NCBI RefSeq assembly: GCF_963664415.1
Contig: NZ_OY761445.1
Location: forward strand, 1,328,501-1,392,500
Source: an uncultured Desulfobacter sp.
GTDB lineage: Bacteria > Desulfobacterota > Desulfobacteria > Desulfobacterales > Desulfobacteraceae
Length of the DNA stretch: 64,000 nt
Reading direction: 5' to 3'
Made by a program: the position numbers and the translations under genes. The number at the start of each line of letters is the position of its first letter. Position 1 is the stretch's first letter. Below the pieces are notes generated by a model. The model saw only the letters and a list, made by a program, of their open reading frames with translations. It ran no database searches and was not told where the DNA came from. Shown piece after piece: positions 53,867 to 62,702 of the stretch.

Positions 53867-54604
53867 GTGAAACAAGAAAAACAATTCACGGTTGACATGT
53901 ACCGGTGGTTAACCCTGACATCATTACTGTTGTCTTCTGTATTTTTCCAACCTGCCGTGACAGTCAATGCGGCTACCTACACGGTATTCCCAACGGACGA
54001 CACGTATGTTGAGGAACTAAGCCCCTACAACGTTAAAGGTGCCCTTGGTTATATGCAACTTGGTGGATATACAAACTTAACGTACAGCTATCTGAAATTT
54101 AACTTTGATTTTCTATATGAGGAAGAGATTGTTACTTCTGTAACCCTTTCCATCAGTGGATCGTGGATCGGATCAACTACCAGCGACATCAGCCTATATC
54201 TTGTTAATGATGACTCATGGGATGAACAGACATTATCATGGAGCAATCAACCGGCATCCGAAATTAATGCAGATAATCTGATCGGAACATATAGTTATAG
54301 TTATTTCTTTCCTTTTGTCGCGTCACAGTGGAATCTACTCAGCAACATGCAATGGGCTTCTCTATTCGAGGGGCAAGACGACACCCAACTGACCTTGTTG
54401 CTCGCAGGCTCATCCTTTTTTTTCTTTAGCTCAGAAGGTTTTTTGCCTCCTTATATAACCATTGTTACCGAACCGGCAGACGATAACGTAAGCGGGACAC
54501 AGACGCCTGTCCCACTACCTTCTTCTCTTTGGCTGATCTGCATTCCTTGCTTGGTCTACGGTGTAAATCGAATCTATCGTAATCACTTTTCCAAGCAATT
54601 ATGA
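53867..54604 (+). CDS. DNRLRE (CBM96-like) domain protein with PEP-CTERM-like tail
   Basis: A 245-residue exported protein from a GTG start. It has a signal peptide (LTLTSLLLSSVFFQPAVTVNA) and then a jelly-roll DNRLRE/CBM96 domain: TYTVFPTDDTYVEELSPYN at the start, YLKFNFD and DDSWDEQTLSWSNQPAS. The C-terminus VPLPSSLWLICIPCLVYG, followed by a basic end, is a PEP-CTERM variant. The domain occurs in surface carbohydrate-binding and structural proteins. It is divergent from the subtilase and has its own sigma-54 promoter. Confidence 0.85.
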   Translation: MKQEKQFTVDMYRWLTLTSLLLSSVFFQPAVTVNAATYTVFPTDDTYVEELSPYNVKGALGYMQLGGYTNLTYSYLKFNFDFLYEEEIVTSVTLSISGSWIGSTTSDISLYLVNDDSWDEQTLSWSNQPASEINADNLIGTYSYSYFFPFVASQWNLLSNMQWASLFEGQDDTQLTLLLAGSSFFFFSSEGFLPPYITIVTEPADDNVSGTQTPVPLPSSLWLICIPCLVYGVNRIYRNHFSKQL

Positions 54605-54682
54605 TGTCTACTTTTTTTACATAAAAGAACTCCAACAAGTAGCTGAGTTACTTTCAACATCAGAAAGAAAGAACTCAATCTT

Positions 54683-55489
54683 TTACTTTCTATACATGCC
54701 TTCGAACTGCCGGGCGATACTGTCACGCTCGTAAACAATCTCCACCCGCCGGTTCCGGGCCCGGCCCTGTGCCGTATCATTGGTGGCAACGGGATGATAC
54801 TGGGCATAACCTTCTGCAGAAATATAAAAAGGCGGCACCCCGTTTGCAACCAGCAGGCGTGCAACTGTAGACGCCCTGGCTGAAGACAGTTCCCAGTTCG
54901 ATGGATAAATAGATGAGGTGATAGGCTCGGAATCGGTATGCCCCCGGACCTTTACGTGGTAGGCAAGCTTTGCCAAAACCGATGCTACCTTTTGCAGTAT
55001 TTCTAATCCCTTGGGAGACAACTGGGTAGCACCGGCTGAAAAAAGCAGCAGGTCGGACATGGTGATAACCACACCGGCTTCGGTTTTAGTAACACTGACC
55101 TCTCCGCCCAGTTTATTAAAAAGAACCAGTTCCCTTATTTCAGAAACAATATCATCCATTTCCTTTTCAATCATGCCGCCAAGCTCATCAACAGACTGGT
55201 CGTCCGCTTCTTTTTCCGAAGGCACCGGATGCATTGTCAACCCTTCCCGGGTCCCTGACTCAGGTACAGCCTGGGCACCTAATGCACTTCGCAGGGATTT
55301 GACCAACTCCTTATATGTTTCCTGCTGGGTGGTACTCATGGCAAACAAAAGCACAAAAAAGCACATCAAAAGCGTTACAAGATCGGCAAAGGTGGCCATC
55401 CATGCAGGTGCACCTTCGGTGACATTGATAACCTCTTCTTTGACGACCTTTTTTTTCTGTCCACCGGATTCTTCGTCGTTTTCAGCCAT
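54683..55489 (-). CDS. motB: flagellar motor protein MotB
   Basis: A 268-residue stator protein with one membrane helix (PAWMATFADLVTLLMCFFVLLFA, about 28-50) holding the essential Asp, and an OmpA-type peptidoglycan-binding domain (VRGHTDSEPI near 178, LSSARASTVARLL near 200). It anchors the stator complex to the wall. The extended linker of about 95 residues is longer than in some MotB. It follows motA by 29 bases and is the last gene of the run. Confidence 0.93.
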   Translation of the reverse strand: MAENDEESGGQKKKVVKEEVINVTEGAPAWMATFADLVTLLMCFFVLLFAMSTTQQETYKELVKSLRSALGAQAVPESGTREGLTMHPVPSEKEADDQSVDELGGMIEKEMDDIVSEIRELVLFNKLGGEVSVTKTEAGVVITMSDLLLFSAGATQLSPKGLEILQKVASVLAKLAYHVKVRGHTDSEPITSSIYPSNWELSSARASTVARLLVANGVPPFYISAEGYAQYHPVATNDTAQGRARNRRVEIVYERDSIARQFEGMYRK

Positions 55490-55518
55490 GCCGTATCCTT
55501 ACCACCTAAACCTTGGCG

Positions 55519-56280
55519 TTACTTCTTCTCTTCCTTGGCTCCATCCCCCAAATAAACTTTCAGTTTGTCCTCCATAAGTTTTGGATGTTCACCTTCCCGG
55601 ATGGATAAGATGCCCTCATAAACAATATTCATATTGGTAATTTCTTCTTCTGTACGTCCTTTGAGCTTATCACTCATGGGAATAAAAAAAAGGTTGGCCA
55701 TGATGGCCCCATAAAATGTGGTAATCATGGCGACTGCCATTTTCGGACCAATGGTGGAGGGATCATCCAGATTGGCCAACATCTGCACAAGGCCAATCAG
55801 CGTACCGATCATGCCGAATGCCGGTGCATAGGCAGCCATAGCAGCAAAAATGTTCGAACCGGTCTCCAGACTCTTTTTGGTCAATTCCATCTTCTTTTCC
55901 ATGATCTGACCAATATCTTCAGTCTTAACCCCGTCTACAGTCATCTGCAGGGCTTGGGCCAAATAGGGATCTGAAGTACTCTGAATATCACCTTCAATGG
56001 AGAGCAATCCGCCTTTTCTGGCTTTATTGGATATTTCCGTAAGATTGGCAATGATATCCTCGGCTTTTTCAATTTTAAACATGAACACCTTAATGGCGGT
56101 TTTAATGATGCCTATAACGTCACCCAAGGGGAAACCAATCATGGTTGCGGCAATGGTGCCGCCCACAACAATGAGAATAGATGGAATATTGATGAACATA
56201 CCGATGGGACCACCCAAAAGAATGGTACCCAGAATGAACCCGATACCGGAGACGCAGCCGATTATTGAAGAAATATCCAT
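55519..56280 (-). CDS. motA: flagellar motor protein MotA
   Basis: A 253-residue stator subunit with four membrane segments (about 5-25, 30-50, 145-170, 180-200). The segment AFGMIGTLIGLVQMLANLDDPSTIGPKMAVAMITTFYG is typical of MotA/PomA. The PomA-like N-terminus suggests a sodium- rather than proton-driven stator, which is a tentative inference. It starts 5 bases after the HD-GYP gene and pairs with motB. Confidence 0.93.
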   Translation of the reverse strand: MDISSIIGCVSGIGFILGTILLGGPIGMFINIPSILIVVGGTIAATMIGFPLGDVIGIIKTAIKVFMFKIEKAEDIIANLTEISNKARKGGLLSIEGDIQSTSDPYLAQALQMTVDGVKTEDIGQIMEKKMELTKKSLETGSNIFAAMAAYAPAFGMIGTLIGLVQMLANLDDPSTIGPKMAVAMITTFYGAIMANLFFIPMSDKLKGRTEEEITNMNIVYEGILSIREGEHPKLMEDKLKVYLGDGAKEEKK

Positions 56281-56285
56281 TTATT

Positions 56286-57656
56286 TCATACCTTTATATA
56301 CACAGTTTCGTCTACAGGATATGCCCTGTGGTATTGTATGATCTTATCAATGGCCTGACGAGTCAGGGTCTGCCCCGCCGGCAACAGTTTGGTGCCGGTT
56401 TGGGTGAACAGTGTTGCACTGAGCGTCATTCCAGGTTTAAGCTGCTCCACACCGACACCACGAACTTTGAGGTGCTCCCCACTCAGATGCAGCACCACAT
56501 ACTTTTCAAGCCATCCTGCGACCTGCGGATCAAGTCGGCTGCCGATCATCGGCTCAAGTTCTGAAAGCAACGCTTGAATCCCCGCAGATCTGTTGTTCTC
56601 CCGCAGCGTATCCAGTTCATCCGCAGCGGCCAGAATTCTTGATGCCAAAGGTATATGGTGACGTTTCAAGCCATCCGGATACCCTGTGCCATCCACATTT
56701 TCATTCAAATAACGGATAATCGCTGAAGCCCCTTCAAACCCCCGGCAATGGCTGAGTAATTGAGCACCTTTAACCGGGAATTGCACTCTCATCGCTTGAT
56801 CATATAATGTAGGGGTGCTGCTATCGGAATCTTGATCTGCTTCTCCCCCACCGGCCATTTTTTCGCTAATATAATCATCTGAAAGGAAAAGAAGTCCTAT
56901 TTCATGAAGCATACCAGCTTTTGACAGATCCTCCAACTGTTTTTGAGATACGCCCATTTGGCTTGCGATAAAGCAGGCAATTTCTCCCACACGCTCACCA
57001 TGGCCGCGATTAAGCTCCACCCGCTGACGAATTAACGTATAAAGCATGCGGCTAAATCCTTCCACATCCGCGGCCGTCTGTGCCTTACTATCCAAAAGAT
57101 TTTTCTTTAAACGCCTACGCTCTTGGGACATTTGGTGGATCTGTTTTAAAGCTGTGTTCAGATTGCTTTTGTCCTCAAGCAGCTCATCTTTGATTTCTTT
57201 TAATTCACGCTTAAACCGATCCAGATACCCAAAAGATTTTTCAAGGGAACCGGTCTTGGAAAAAAGTGTCTGCTCAAGATGAAGTCTGTCTATTGCGCCT
57301 TTAGCTTTAATTTTAAGCTCCCGGGTATCCAAAGGCCAAGCCACCACATGATCAGCACCAAATTCCATAATACTTAATCGGACACTTTTCTGGGTTTCTT
57401 CAGGCACGATAACAAAAACCGCCGGAGAAAATTGAAATTTATTAACATGGAACTTAGCAAACCACGACCGAATCTTTTCCAAGTCAACATCCGTGCCGTG
57501 GAGAAAGGGATCCATGAGCACAATATCCGGTCGTTGTTTCAGATTTTTTATCGCATCCGGCGTATTAACACAGGCAAGGGAAAAGTTCGAATCTTCAGAC
57601 GTAAAGTCCTTGGGACACCGAGACCCCACATACAAAATGGAAAGGCCGAAAGCCAT
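56286..57656 (-). CDS. degenerate receiver, coiled-coil, HD-GYP-like protein
   Basis: A 456-residue protein. The N-terminal 125 residues resemble a response regulator receiver: the phosphoacceptor-like Asp is in DIVLMDPFLHG, but the acidic pair after the first strand is absent (LSILYVGSR) and the usual Lys is replaced in VVAWPLDTRE. A coiled coil follows (about 140-200). The HD-GYP part (about 210-400) has HGERVGEIACF, HEIGL where HD-GK is expected, and NVDGTGYPDGL, the GYP motif. It may be a c-di-GMP binder rather than a phosphodiesterase. It lies directly upstream of motA. Confidence 0.8.
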   Translation of the reverse strand: MAFGLSILYVGSRCPKDFTSEDSNFSLACVNTPDAIKNLKQRPDIVLMDPFLHGTDVDLEKIRSWFAKFHVNKFQFSPAVFVIVPEETQKSVRLSIMEFGADHVVAWPLDTRELKIKAKGAIDRLHLEQTLFSKTGSLEKSFGYLDRFKRELKEIKDELLEDKSNLNTALKQIHQMSQERRRLKKNLLDSKAQTAADVEGFSRMLYTLIRQRVELNRGHGERVGEIACFIASQMGVSQKQLEDLSKAGMLHEIGLLFLSDDYISEKMAGGGEADQDSDSSTPTLYDQAMRVQFPVKGAQLLSHCRGFEGASAIIRYLNENVDGTGYPDGLKRHHIPLASRILAAADELDTLRENNRSAGIQALLSELEPMIGSRLDPQVAGWLEKYVVLHLSGEHLKVRGVGVEQLKPGMTLSATLFTQTGTKLLPAGQTLTRQAIDKIIQYHRAYPVDETVYIKV

Positions 57657-57681
57657 AAATTAAACGATACCTGTATATTGT

Positions 57682-58233
57682 TTATTCCGAATATCCACGG
57701 GTCCACCATTCATCCCAGCGCGTGCCGAGAATCTCCCGGGCAAGCTGCTTACCCGTATCTGTCTTAAGGCGACCGACCACAAAGGGCAGCCAGGATTCAG
57801 GCGAGGTGGCGCCAAGGTCTTTTAATTTTTTTAATTCAAGAATAAAGGAGAGCTGATCCGCATCATTGACTAAGCGAGCTTCCATGGTTTCTCCCTGGTT
57901 GAATTCATCAATAAGCTCGGGAATCTCTTTTGCCAAGTCAAGATCCTGGACCAAATCCGATACTGCATGGGGTTCATCCACGATATTATAGTGTTTATTC
58001 ACATAATTTAAATCCCCTGTCCGGGCTTCAGCCGTATCATGCACCAATGCCATGGACATAAGCTTTTCAGCATCAGCATCCGGTTCAAGGCGGGCCATAA
58101 CAAAACATAAAAACGCTGTGGTGAAACTGTGTTCCGCAATGCTTTCCCGTCCTGCCCCTAAAAAAGCGTAACCGGTCCGGTTTAAATCCTTGAGCATTCG
58201 TACTTCAAACAAAAGATCGGCAATCCGTGTCAT
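57682..58233 (-). CDS. HD domain hydrolase (YfbR/HDDC2 type)
   Basis: A 183-residue metal-dependent HD phosphohydrolase. Metal residues are seen in AEHSFTTAF (near 35), LVHDTAEARTGDL (near 69) and NDADQLSFIL (near 125). YfbR-type enzymes remove phosphate from deoxynucleoside monophosphates, and HDDC2 is the eukaryotic relative. It is the first gene of the HD, HD-GYP, motA, motB run, though a link to motility is not obvious. Confidence 0.85.
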   Translation of the reverse strand: MTRIADLLFEVRMLKDLNRTGYAFLGAGRESIAEHSFTTAFLCFVMARLEPDADAEKLMSMALVHDTAEARTGDLNYVNKHYNIVDEPHAVSDLVQDLDLAKEIPELIDEFNQGETMEARLVNDADQLSFILELKKLKDLGATSPESWLPFVVGRLKTDTGKQLAREILGTRWDEWWTRGYSE

Positions 58234-58338
58234 TTCGCATCCATTTTCTGTAATTTAGGCAACAAATATTGACATTTTATAGAACATTCGCTTAAATAAA
58301 GTCAAGATTTACGAAGTAACACATCATTGGAGGTTCTC

Positions 58339-59343
58339 ATGCCGTTTCACGATAAAACATTTTCACCCTTGGTGTTTCTGATCGTTGTTTGTATCATCGC
58401 CGGCCTTTCCCCGCTTGAAGCCCGGGAAGGCGCGAAAACATTTGACACTGATAACGATACAGGCTTTTACTACACAATTAAAAAAGGGGATACACTCTGG
58501 GATCTGTCCCAAAAATTTTATAATTCCCAATGGGACTGGCCAGGACTGTGGGAGATGAACAAAGAAATTAAAAATCCCCACTGGATTTACCCAGGCAACA
58601 CCATCAGGGTATATCTCAAACCTGAATTTAAAATATCGGCCCCTGAAAAACCGAAACAGATGGCAATTGAAACCCGGTTTAATTATCCAGCTATTCACAG
58701 TACCGGATTTATAAAAAAAGAACAGGTTCCGGCCCTTGGCACGGTATTACGGGAACAAGAGGGCAACATCATGATGACCACCAATGATGTTGTTTATATC
58801 AGGCCCACGGGTCAACCCCCTTTTGTTACCGGACACAGATACCAAATTTATTCCACCTCCCAAGTGGACCAAAAGATCGGTACAAGCCGTTACAAAGGCG
58901 TCAAGCACTTACTCAAGGCCGACCTTGAGATCATTGAAGTCAATACCCAATATGCGGCCGGAAAAATCAAAAAAGCATACAGGGATGTAGCTTCAGGAGA
59001 TCTGGTTATGGACTTTTATCCAAGGCAGCCCACATTTGAGGTCGATGAACATCCTGACCCAGTAGAAGCAGTTCTGCTCTGTTCCGAGGACGACAATGTT
59101 CTGGTCAACGATTACCGTATCGCCTTTATAAATAAGGGTTCCGAAGATAATATCCGGTTAGGCAATATATACACCATTAAGCGCGGCAAAGAAACAGAAT
59201 CGGTTTACGATGTCAAGACAGGGCTGGATATCGCCCCTGTAACCTCCGGTAAGCTCATTGTTCTGCATACTGAACCGGCAAGCGCTACGGTCATGGTACT
59301 CTCGTCGATACAGGATATCCATCCCGGAGATATCGTGAATTAA
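58339..59343 (+). CDS. LysM domain exported protein
   Basis: A protein of about 334 residues from the ATG at 58339, with GGAGG six bases upstream. A signal peptide (about 1-28) is followed by a LysM peptidoglycan-binding motif: YTIKKGDTLWDLSQKFY near residue 46 through WIYPGNTIRVYLKP. The remaining 230 residues form a beta-rich conserved region with no named domain; similar proteins occur in Desulfobacterota and other bacteria. It ends 2 bases from the convergent GspE/PilB gene. Confidence 0.85.
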   Translation: MPFHDKTFSPLVFLIVVCIIAGLSPLEAREGAKTFDTDNDTGFYYTIKKGDTLWDLSQKFYNSQWDWPGLWEMNKEIKNPHWIYPGNTIRVYLKPEFKISAPEKPKQMAIETRFNYPAIHSTGFIKKEQVPALGTVLREQEGNIMMTTNDVVYIRPTGQPPFVTGHRYQIYSTSQVDQKIGTSRYKGVKHLLKADLEIIEVNTQYAAGKIKKAYRDVASGDLVMDFYPRQPTFEVDEHPDPVEAVLLCSEDDNVLVNDYRIAFINKGSEDNIRLGNIYTIKRGKETESVYDVKTGLDIAPVTSGKLIVLHTEPASATVMVLSSIQDIHPGDIVN

Positions 59344-59345
59344 GA

Positions 59346-61163
59346 TTAGGCCTGCTCCCAGGTTACTTTCAGGACTTCCTGATAGGTTGTCTGACCTTCA
59401 AGCATTTTTTTAATTCCATTTTCCCGTAAAGGCGTCAGACCTTGTTTCCGGGCTGTCCGATGCATGTCATCAAGATTTGCATTCTGGGTTGTCAACTGCT
59501 TTAGCTCCTGGGTATAGGCCAGGATTTCATAAATCCCGGCCCGGCCGCTGTAGCCAGTATTTCTGCATTTCATACACCCCTTGCCATGCCTAAGCTTTAA
59601 GGGACCATCACCCGGTACAAAAAGGCCCAGGCCTGACAATTCCCGACGGTCCATTTCAAATGTCTGGGCGCAATGGGGACAAATTTTGCGCACCAGACGC
59701 TGGGCAACCACCCCGGTCAGGGCTGAATGAATCAGATAAGGAGGAATACCTAAATCCAAAAGTCTGAAAACCGTGGACACGGCATCATTGGTATGCAGGG
59801 TGGACAACACTAAATGCCCTGTCAAAGCTGCCTGCACGGCAGCCTGGGCTGTTTCAAGGTCCCGGATTTCACCTACCATGATGATATCCGGATCCTGGCG
59901 CATGATATTGCGCAAAACCGAGCCAAACGTCACATCAATGGCCGGCTTGACCCCAATCTGGTTGAACTCTTCATGGATCATTTCAATGGGATCTTCAATG
60001 GTGGTAATATTTACTTCAGGAGATGACAGCATACGCAATGAAGAATACAATGTGGTGGATTTGCCGGACCCGGTCGGACCTGTAACCAGTACAATACCAA
60101 AGGGCATGGTAATCAAATTTTTATATTTTTTCAAATCGGTCGGTGTAAATCCTAGTGTTTCCAAATCCTGAAAAAGAATCTCGGGATCCATGATCCGCAT
60201 CACCACCTTTTCGCCAAATGCCACAGGGATCGTAGAAACCCGAAGCTCCACTTCCTGATCCTTTTTAAGCATTTTAATCCGACCATCTTGGGGGCGCCGT
60301 TTCTCTGCCATATCAAGGGCAGACAGGTTTTTAATACGACTGATAACTGCATTGTGAAGTTTTTTCGGCAATTTATACACAGTGTGCAAAGCACCGTCGA
60401 TGCGCATGCGCACAAGGCAGATGTCCCGTTTGGGTTCAATATGCACATCACTGGCCTTCTGATCAAAGGCATAGGAGAACAGGTGATTCACGGCATTAAC
60501 GATGTGTTGATCCGTGGACGGTGGTTCATCCATGTTACCCAGTTTGACAAACCGCTCAAGATTGCCGATATCCACCCCGGTTCGGGAAAATAGATTTTCA
60601 GCCGCGCTGATGGAATGGTGAAACCCGAAAAATTCCTTGATAAGCTTAGACACATCCGTCTTTGAACTGACAATGGGAAGGACCTTCAGATTGGTCACAC
60701 GCTGAACATCGTCAATGGCCTCATGGTTAAAGGGATTCGGGGTGGCCACCACCAGCTTGCCGCCTTTCATCTGCAAAGGCAGCAGCAGATGCCTTAAGGC
60801 AAAAGAGCGGGAAATCGTGCCGGTGACAAGATTGAGTTCAAGTTTTAAAGGATCAATTTTTTTATACGGAAGATGCCAGGAATCGGCTAAAGTTTTAAAA
60901 ATCAGATCTTCATCAATCATTTTGTCGGGTTTATCCTGCCGGTTCAGATTCAAATAGACTAACACATCAATAAAAGAGATGGCGTTAAGCGCACTTTGCC
61001 TGCCCCCGGAAGCTTCGCCGCCGGTTTGTGCGGCAAGTTTCTTTTTTATGTCACGTTCCCGGTAAAGTACATCCTTGGCCTGGTCTGCAGAGATCAACCC
61101 CGCTGAAATGAGCGTCCGGCAAATAGCTTTAGCGCTGAAATACCTGTCAGTATTTAAGTTCAT
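59346..61163 (-). CDS. GspE/PulE/PilB family ATPase (second copy)
   Basis: A 605-residue assembly ATPase distinct from gspE. It has an extended N-terminal MshEN/GspE-N region (about 1-210), Walker A GPTGSGKSTTLYSSL near residue 367, GEIRDLETAQAAVQ near 435, and a C4 zinc site (CPHC and CMKC). Its N-terminus YFSAKAICRTLISAGLIS fits PilB-like proteins. No pilus genes are adjacent, so whether it drives a type IV pilus or another secretion machine is open. The gene stands alone on the minus strand. Confidence 0.92.
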   Translation of the reverse strand: MNLNTDRYFSAKAICRTLISAGLISADQAKDVLYRERDIKKKLAAQTGGEASGGRQSALNAISFIDVLVYLNLNRQDKPDKMIDEDLIFKTLADSWHLPYKKIDPLKLELNLVTGTISRSFALRHLLLPLQMKGGKLVVATPNPFNHEAIDDVQRVTNLKVLPIVSSKTDVSKLIKEFFGFHHSISAAENLFSRTGVDIGNLERFVKLGNMDEPPSTDQHIVNAVNHLFSYAFDQKASDVHIEPKRDICLVRMRIDGALHTVYKLPKKLHNAVISRIKNLSALDMAEKRRPQDGRIKMLKKDQEVELRVSTIPVAFGEKVVMRIMDPEILFQDLETLGFTPTDLKKYKNLITMPFGIVLVTGPTGSGKSTTLYSSLRMLSSPEVNITTIEDPIEMIHEEFNQIGVKPAIDVTFGSVLRNIMRQDPDIIMVGEIRDLETAQAAVQAALTGHLVLSTLHTNDAVSTVFRLLDLGIPPYLIHSALTGVVAQRLVRKICPHCAQTFEMDRRELSGLGLFVPGDGPLKLRHGKGCMKCRNTGYSGRAGIYEILAYTQELKQLTTQNANLDDMHRTARKQGLTPLRENGIKKMLEGQTTYQEVLKVTWEQA

Positions 61164-61433
61164 AAATGCCCTATGAAATTTTTTTAAACAACCGTTTCGA
61201 TGATTGAGAATGCCTTCACTAATCTAAATTCAAGGGGCAGTTTTATGCAAGGATATTTTTTTACTGTCTTACGTTATTCTAAAGGCGTTGGTAACACAGC
61301 AAATTCTTGAGGTGCAAGTATAGTTGTCACAGGAGCTTACATAACGAATATATCGCAGGGGGGAGCAAAACAAAAATGCCGAGCCTCTTTATTGGAGAAC
61401 CCGGCATTTATTTGGATATAAGATAACGCCTTT
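61164..61433. other. intergenic region between the PilB-type ATPase and ferredoxin genes
   Basis: 270 bp. It contains the ferredoxin terminator (61374-61409). I saw no ORF or defensible promoter in the rest. Confidence 0.4.
61374..61409 (-). terminator. rho-independent terminator of the ferredoxin gene
   Basis: On the minus strand AAATGCCG (61402-61409) pairs with CGGCATTT (61374-61381), and the second arm runs on into TTGTTTTG. It is 25 bases past the ferredoxin stop. Confidence 0.85.
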
Positions 61434-61622
61434 TTAGTCTTCTTCTACGGTGATGGCGTCTTCTTCACAAACTTCTATGCAGCTTTCGCAGCCCATGCAT
61501 TCTTCTGCATTAACAGCTACGGATTTGCCGTCTTGCATTTCAAATACTTCTGCAGGACATACATCAACGCATTCCTCGCAACCTACACATTTTGCTTCAT
61601 CAACGCTCGCGTTAAAAGCCAT
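61434..61622 (-). CDS. 2[4Fe-4S] ferredoxin
   Basis: A 62-residue electron carrier with two classic clusters: CVGCEECVDVCPAEVF (residues about 12-27) and CMGCESCIEVCEEDAI (about 42-57). It is highly acidic and near the usual size for clostridial-type ferredoxins common in sulfate reducers. A strong AAGGAGG precedes the ATG, and a terminator follows, so it is probably expressed at a high level on its own. Confidence 0.95.
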   Translation of the reverse strand: MAFNASVDEAKCVGCEECVDVCPAEVFEMQDGKSVAVNAEECMGCESCIEVCEEDAITVEED

Positions 61623-61736
61623 TTCTAAACCTCCTTAAAAAATTAATAATACAGTTTTATAAACTCATCTTTCCAAAAGATAGCAACCTGATTCAGCACT
61701 CGCTTTTACAACAATGTTTTTGCTAAAACAAGCTTT

Positions 61737-62696
61737 TTATGAGTTTAACGTCACCAGGCATACGCCGATTTGCCCGCCTGGATTTTTTTTAGTTACATTC
61801 ATATCACCAAGCCCCGAAAAAAAACGGATTTGAATCCGTCCGGTCACAGGATCCTGGCCAACACCATCAAAATAATCTTTCTCAGGATCAGGCGTCAGGC
61901 CCTGGGCCATCTGCTCTATGATTTCCTTTATTTTAAAATGCTGCTGTTCTATGCACTTGCAATCTTTTTCATGCACTTTTATAGAATCAATGTCAAGTGC
62001 ATTTATCTCTGGGCCCGCACCGGTTAAAAATTCATCCATGACACCGCTGCTGGTGGTGATCAGCACCGGGATGCCCTCCTGATCAAAGCATTGTGCATCA
62101 ACGGCAGCCGTAAGCCAGGCACGTATTCTTTTTTCAATCATGGCCTGTCCCGGTTCCGGAGTTTGTGTCTGTCCAACTGAAAGGGGGATCTCTCCATCGC
62201 CTTTAAGTTCGGCTAAAAGCGCCGCGTTTTCTTGATCCAATGTTTCCAGCGCCGCCTGGATATCCTGTGATTCCCTATCATAAAGGTCTGCAAGTTTAAG
62301 AAAAACAAGAGCATCCCAGTTGTCGGTTTGGAGGGTTGTTTCAACCGGTTCATGGGAAACTATCCCCTTACGGATACCGGCACGGATAGCCGCCACACCT
62401 GAATCATCTTTAAAAAAGATGTTCTCACGAATCAGCGCCCGAAGATTTCTCTCGTTACCCTTATGGAGAGCGGCCCAGTCCAGGTAGGCGCGAGCTTTTT
62501 GTTCAGCCAAGACAAGCTTTTCTTTATTAAGGCAAACGCGGCTTAACTGTCCCTGGGCTTCCAGGCCAGCCATGGGCTCGGGCAACACAGCCCCATCGCA
62601 AACATCCAACATCTTAAAATGGTTAAAAAAACAAGTTAAAACCTTTGCCTGACGGGCATCCATAAACGTAAACGGGAAAAAATAAAAATTGATCAT
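61737..62696 (-). CDS. conserved protein of unknown function (319 aa)
   Basis: I do not recognise a domain. The N-terminus INFYFFPFTFMDARQAKVL leads into a helical middle region (about 60-200, with ALIRENIFFKDDSG) and a C-terminal part with CKCIEQQHFKIKEI and IRFFSGLGD. No signal peptide or membrane segment is convincing, so it is probably cytosolic. It starts only 6 bases after the cysteinyl-tRNA synthetase homologue, so the two are almost certainly cotranscribed and may work together. Confidence 0.65.
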   Translation of the reverse strand: MINFYFFPFTFMDARQAKVLTCFFNHFKMLDVCDGAVLPEPMAGLEAQGQLSRVCLNKEKLVLAEQKARAYLDWAALHKGNERNLRALIRENIFFKDDSGVAAIRAGIRKGIVSHEPVETTLQTDNWDALVFLKLADLYDRESQDIQAALETLDQENAALLAELKGDGEIPLSVGQTQTPEPGQAMIEKRIRAWLTAAVDAQCFDQEGIPVLITTSSGVMDEFLTGAGPEINALDIDSIKVHEKDCKCIEQQHFKIKEIIEQMAQGLTPDPEKDYFDGVGQDPVTGRIQIRFFSGLGDMNVTKKNPGGQIGVCLVTLNS

Positions 62697-62702
62697 AACA
62701 TT

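Noticed and set aside
54628..54660. CAACAAGTAGCTGAGTTACTTTC resembling the outer flank of repeat copy 4
   Set aside because: Only the flank is similar and the palindromic core is missing, so I did not count it as an eighth copy.
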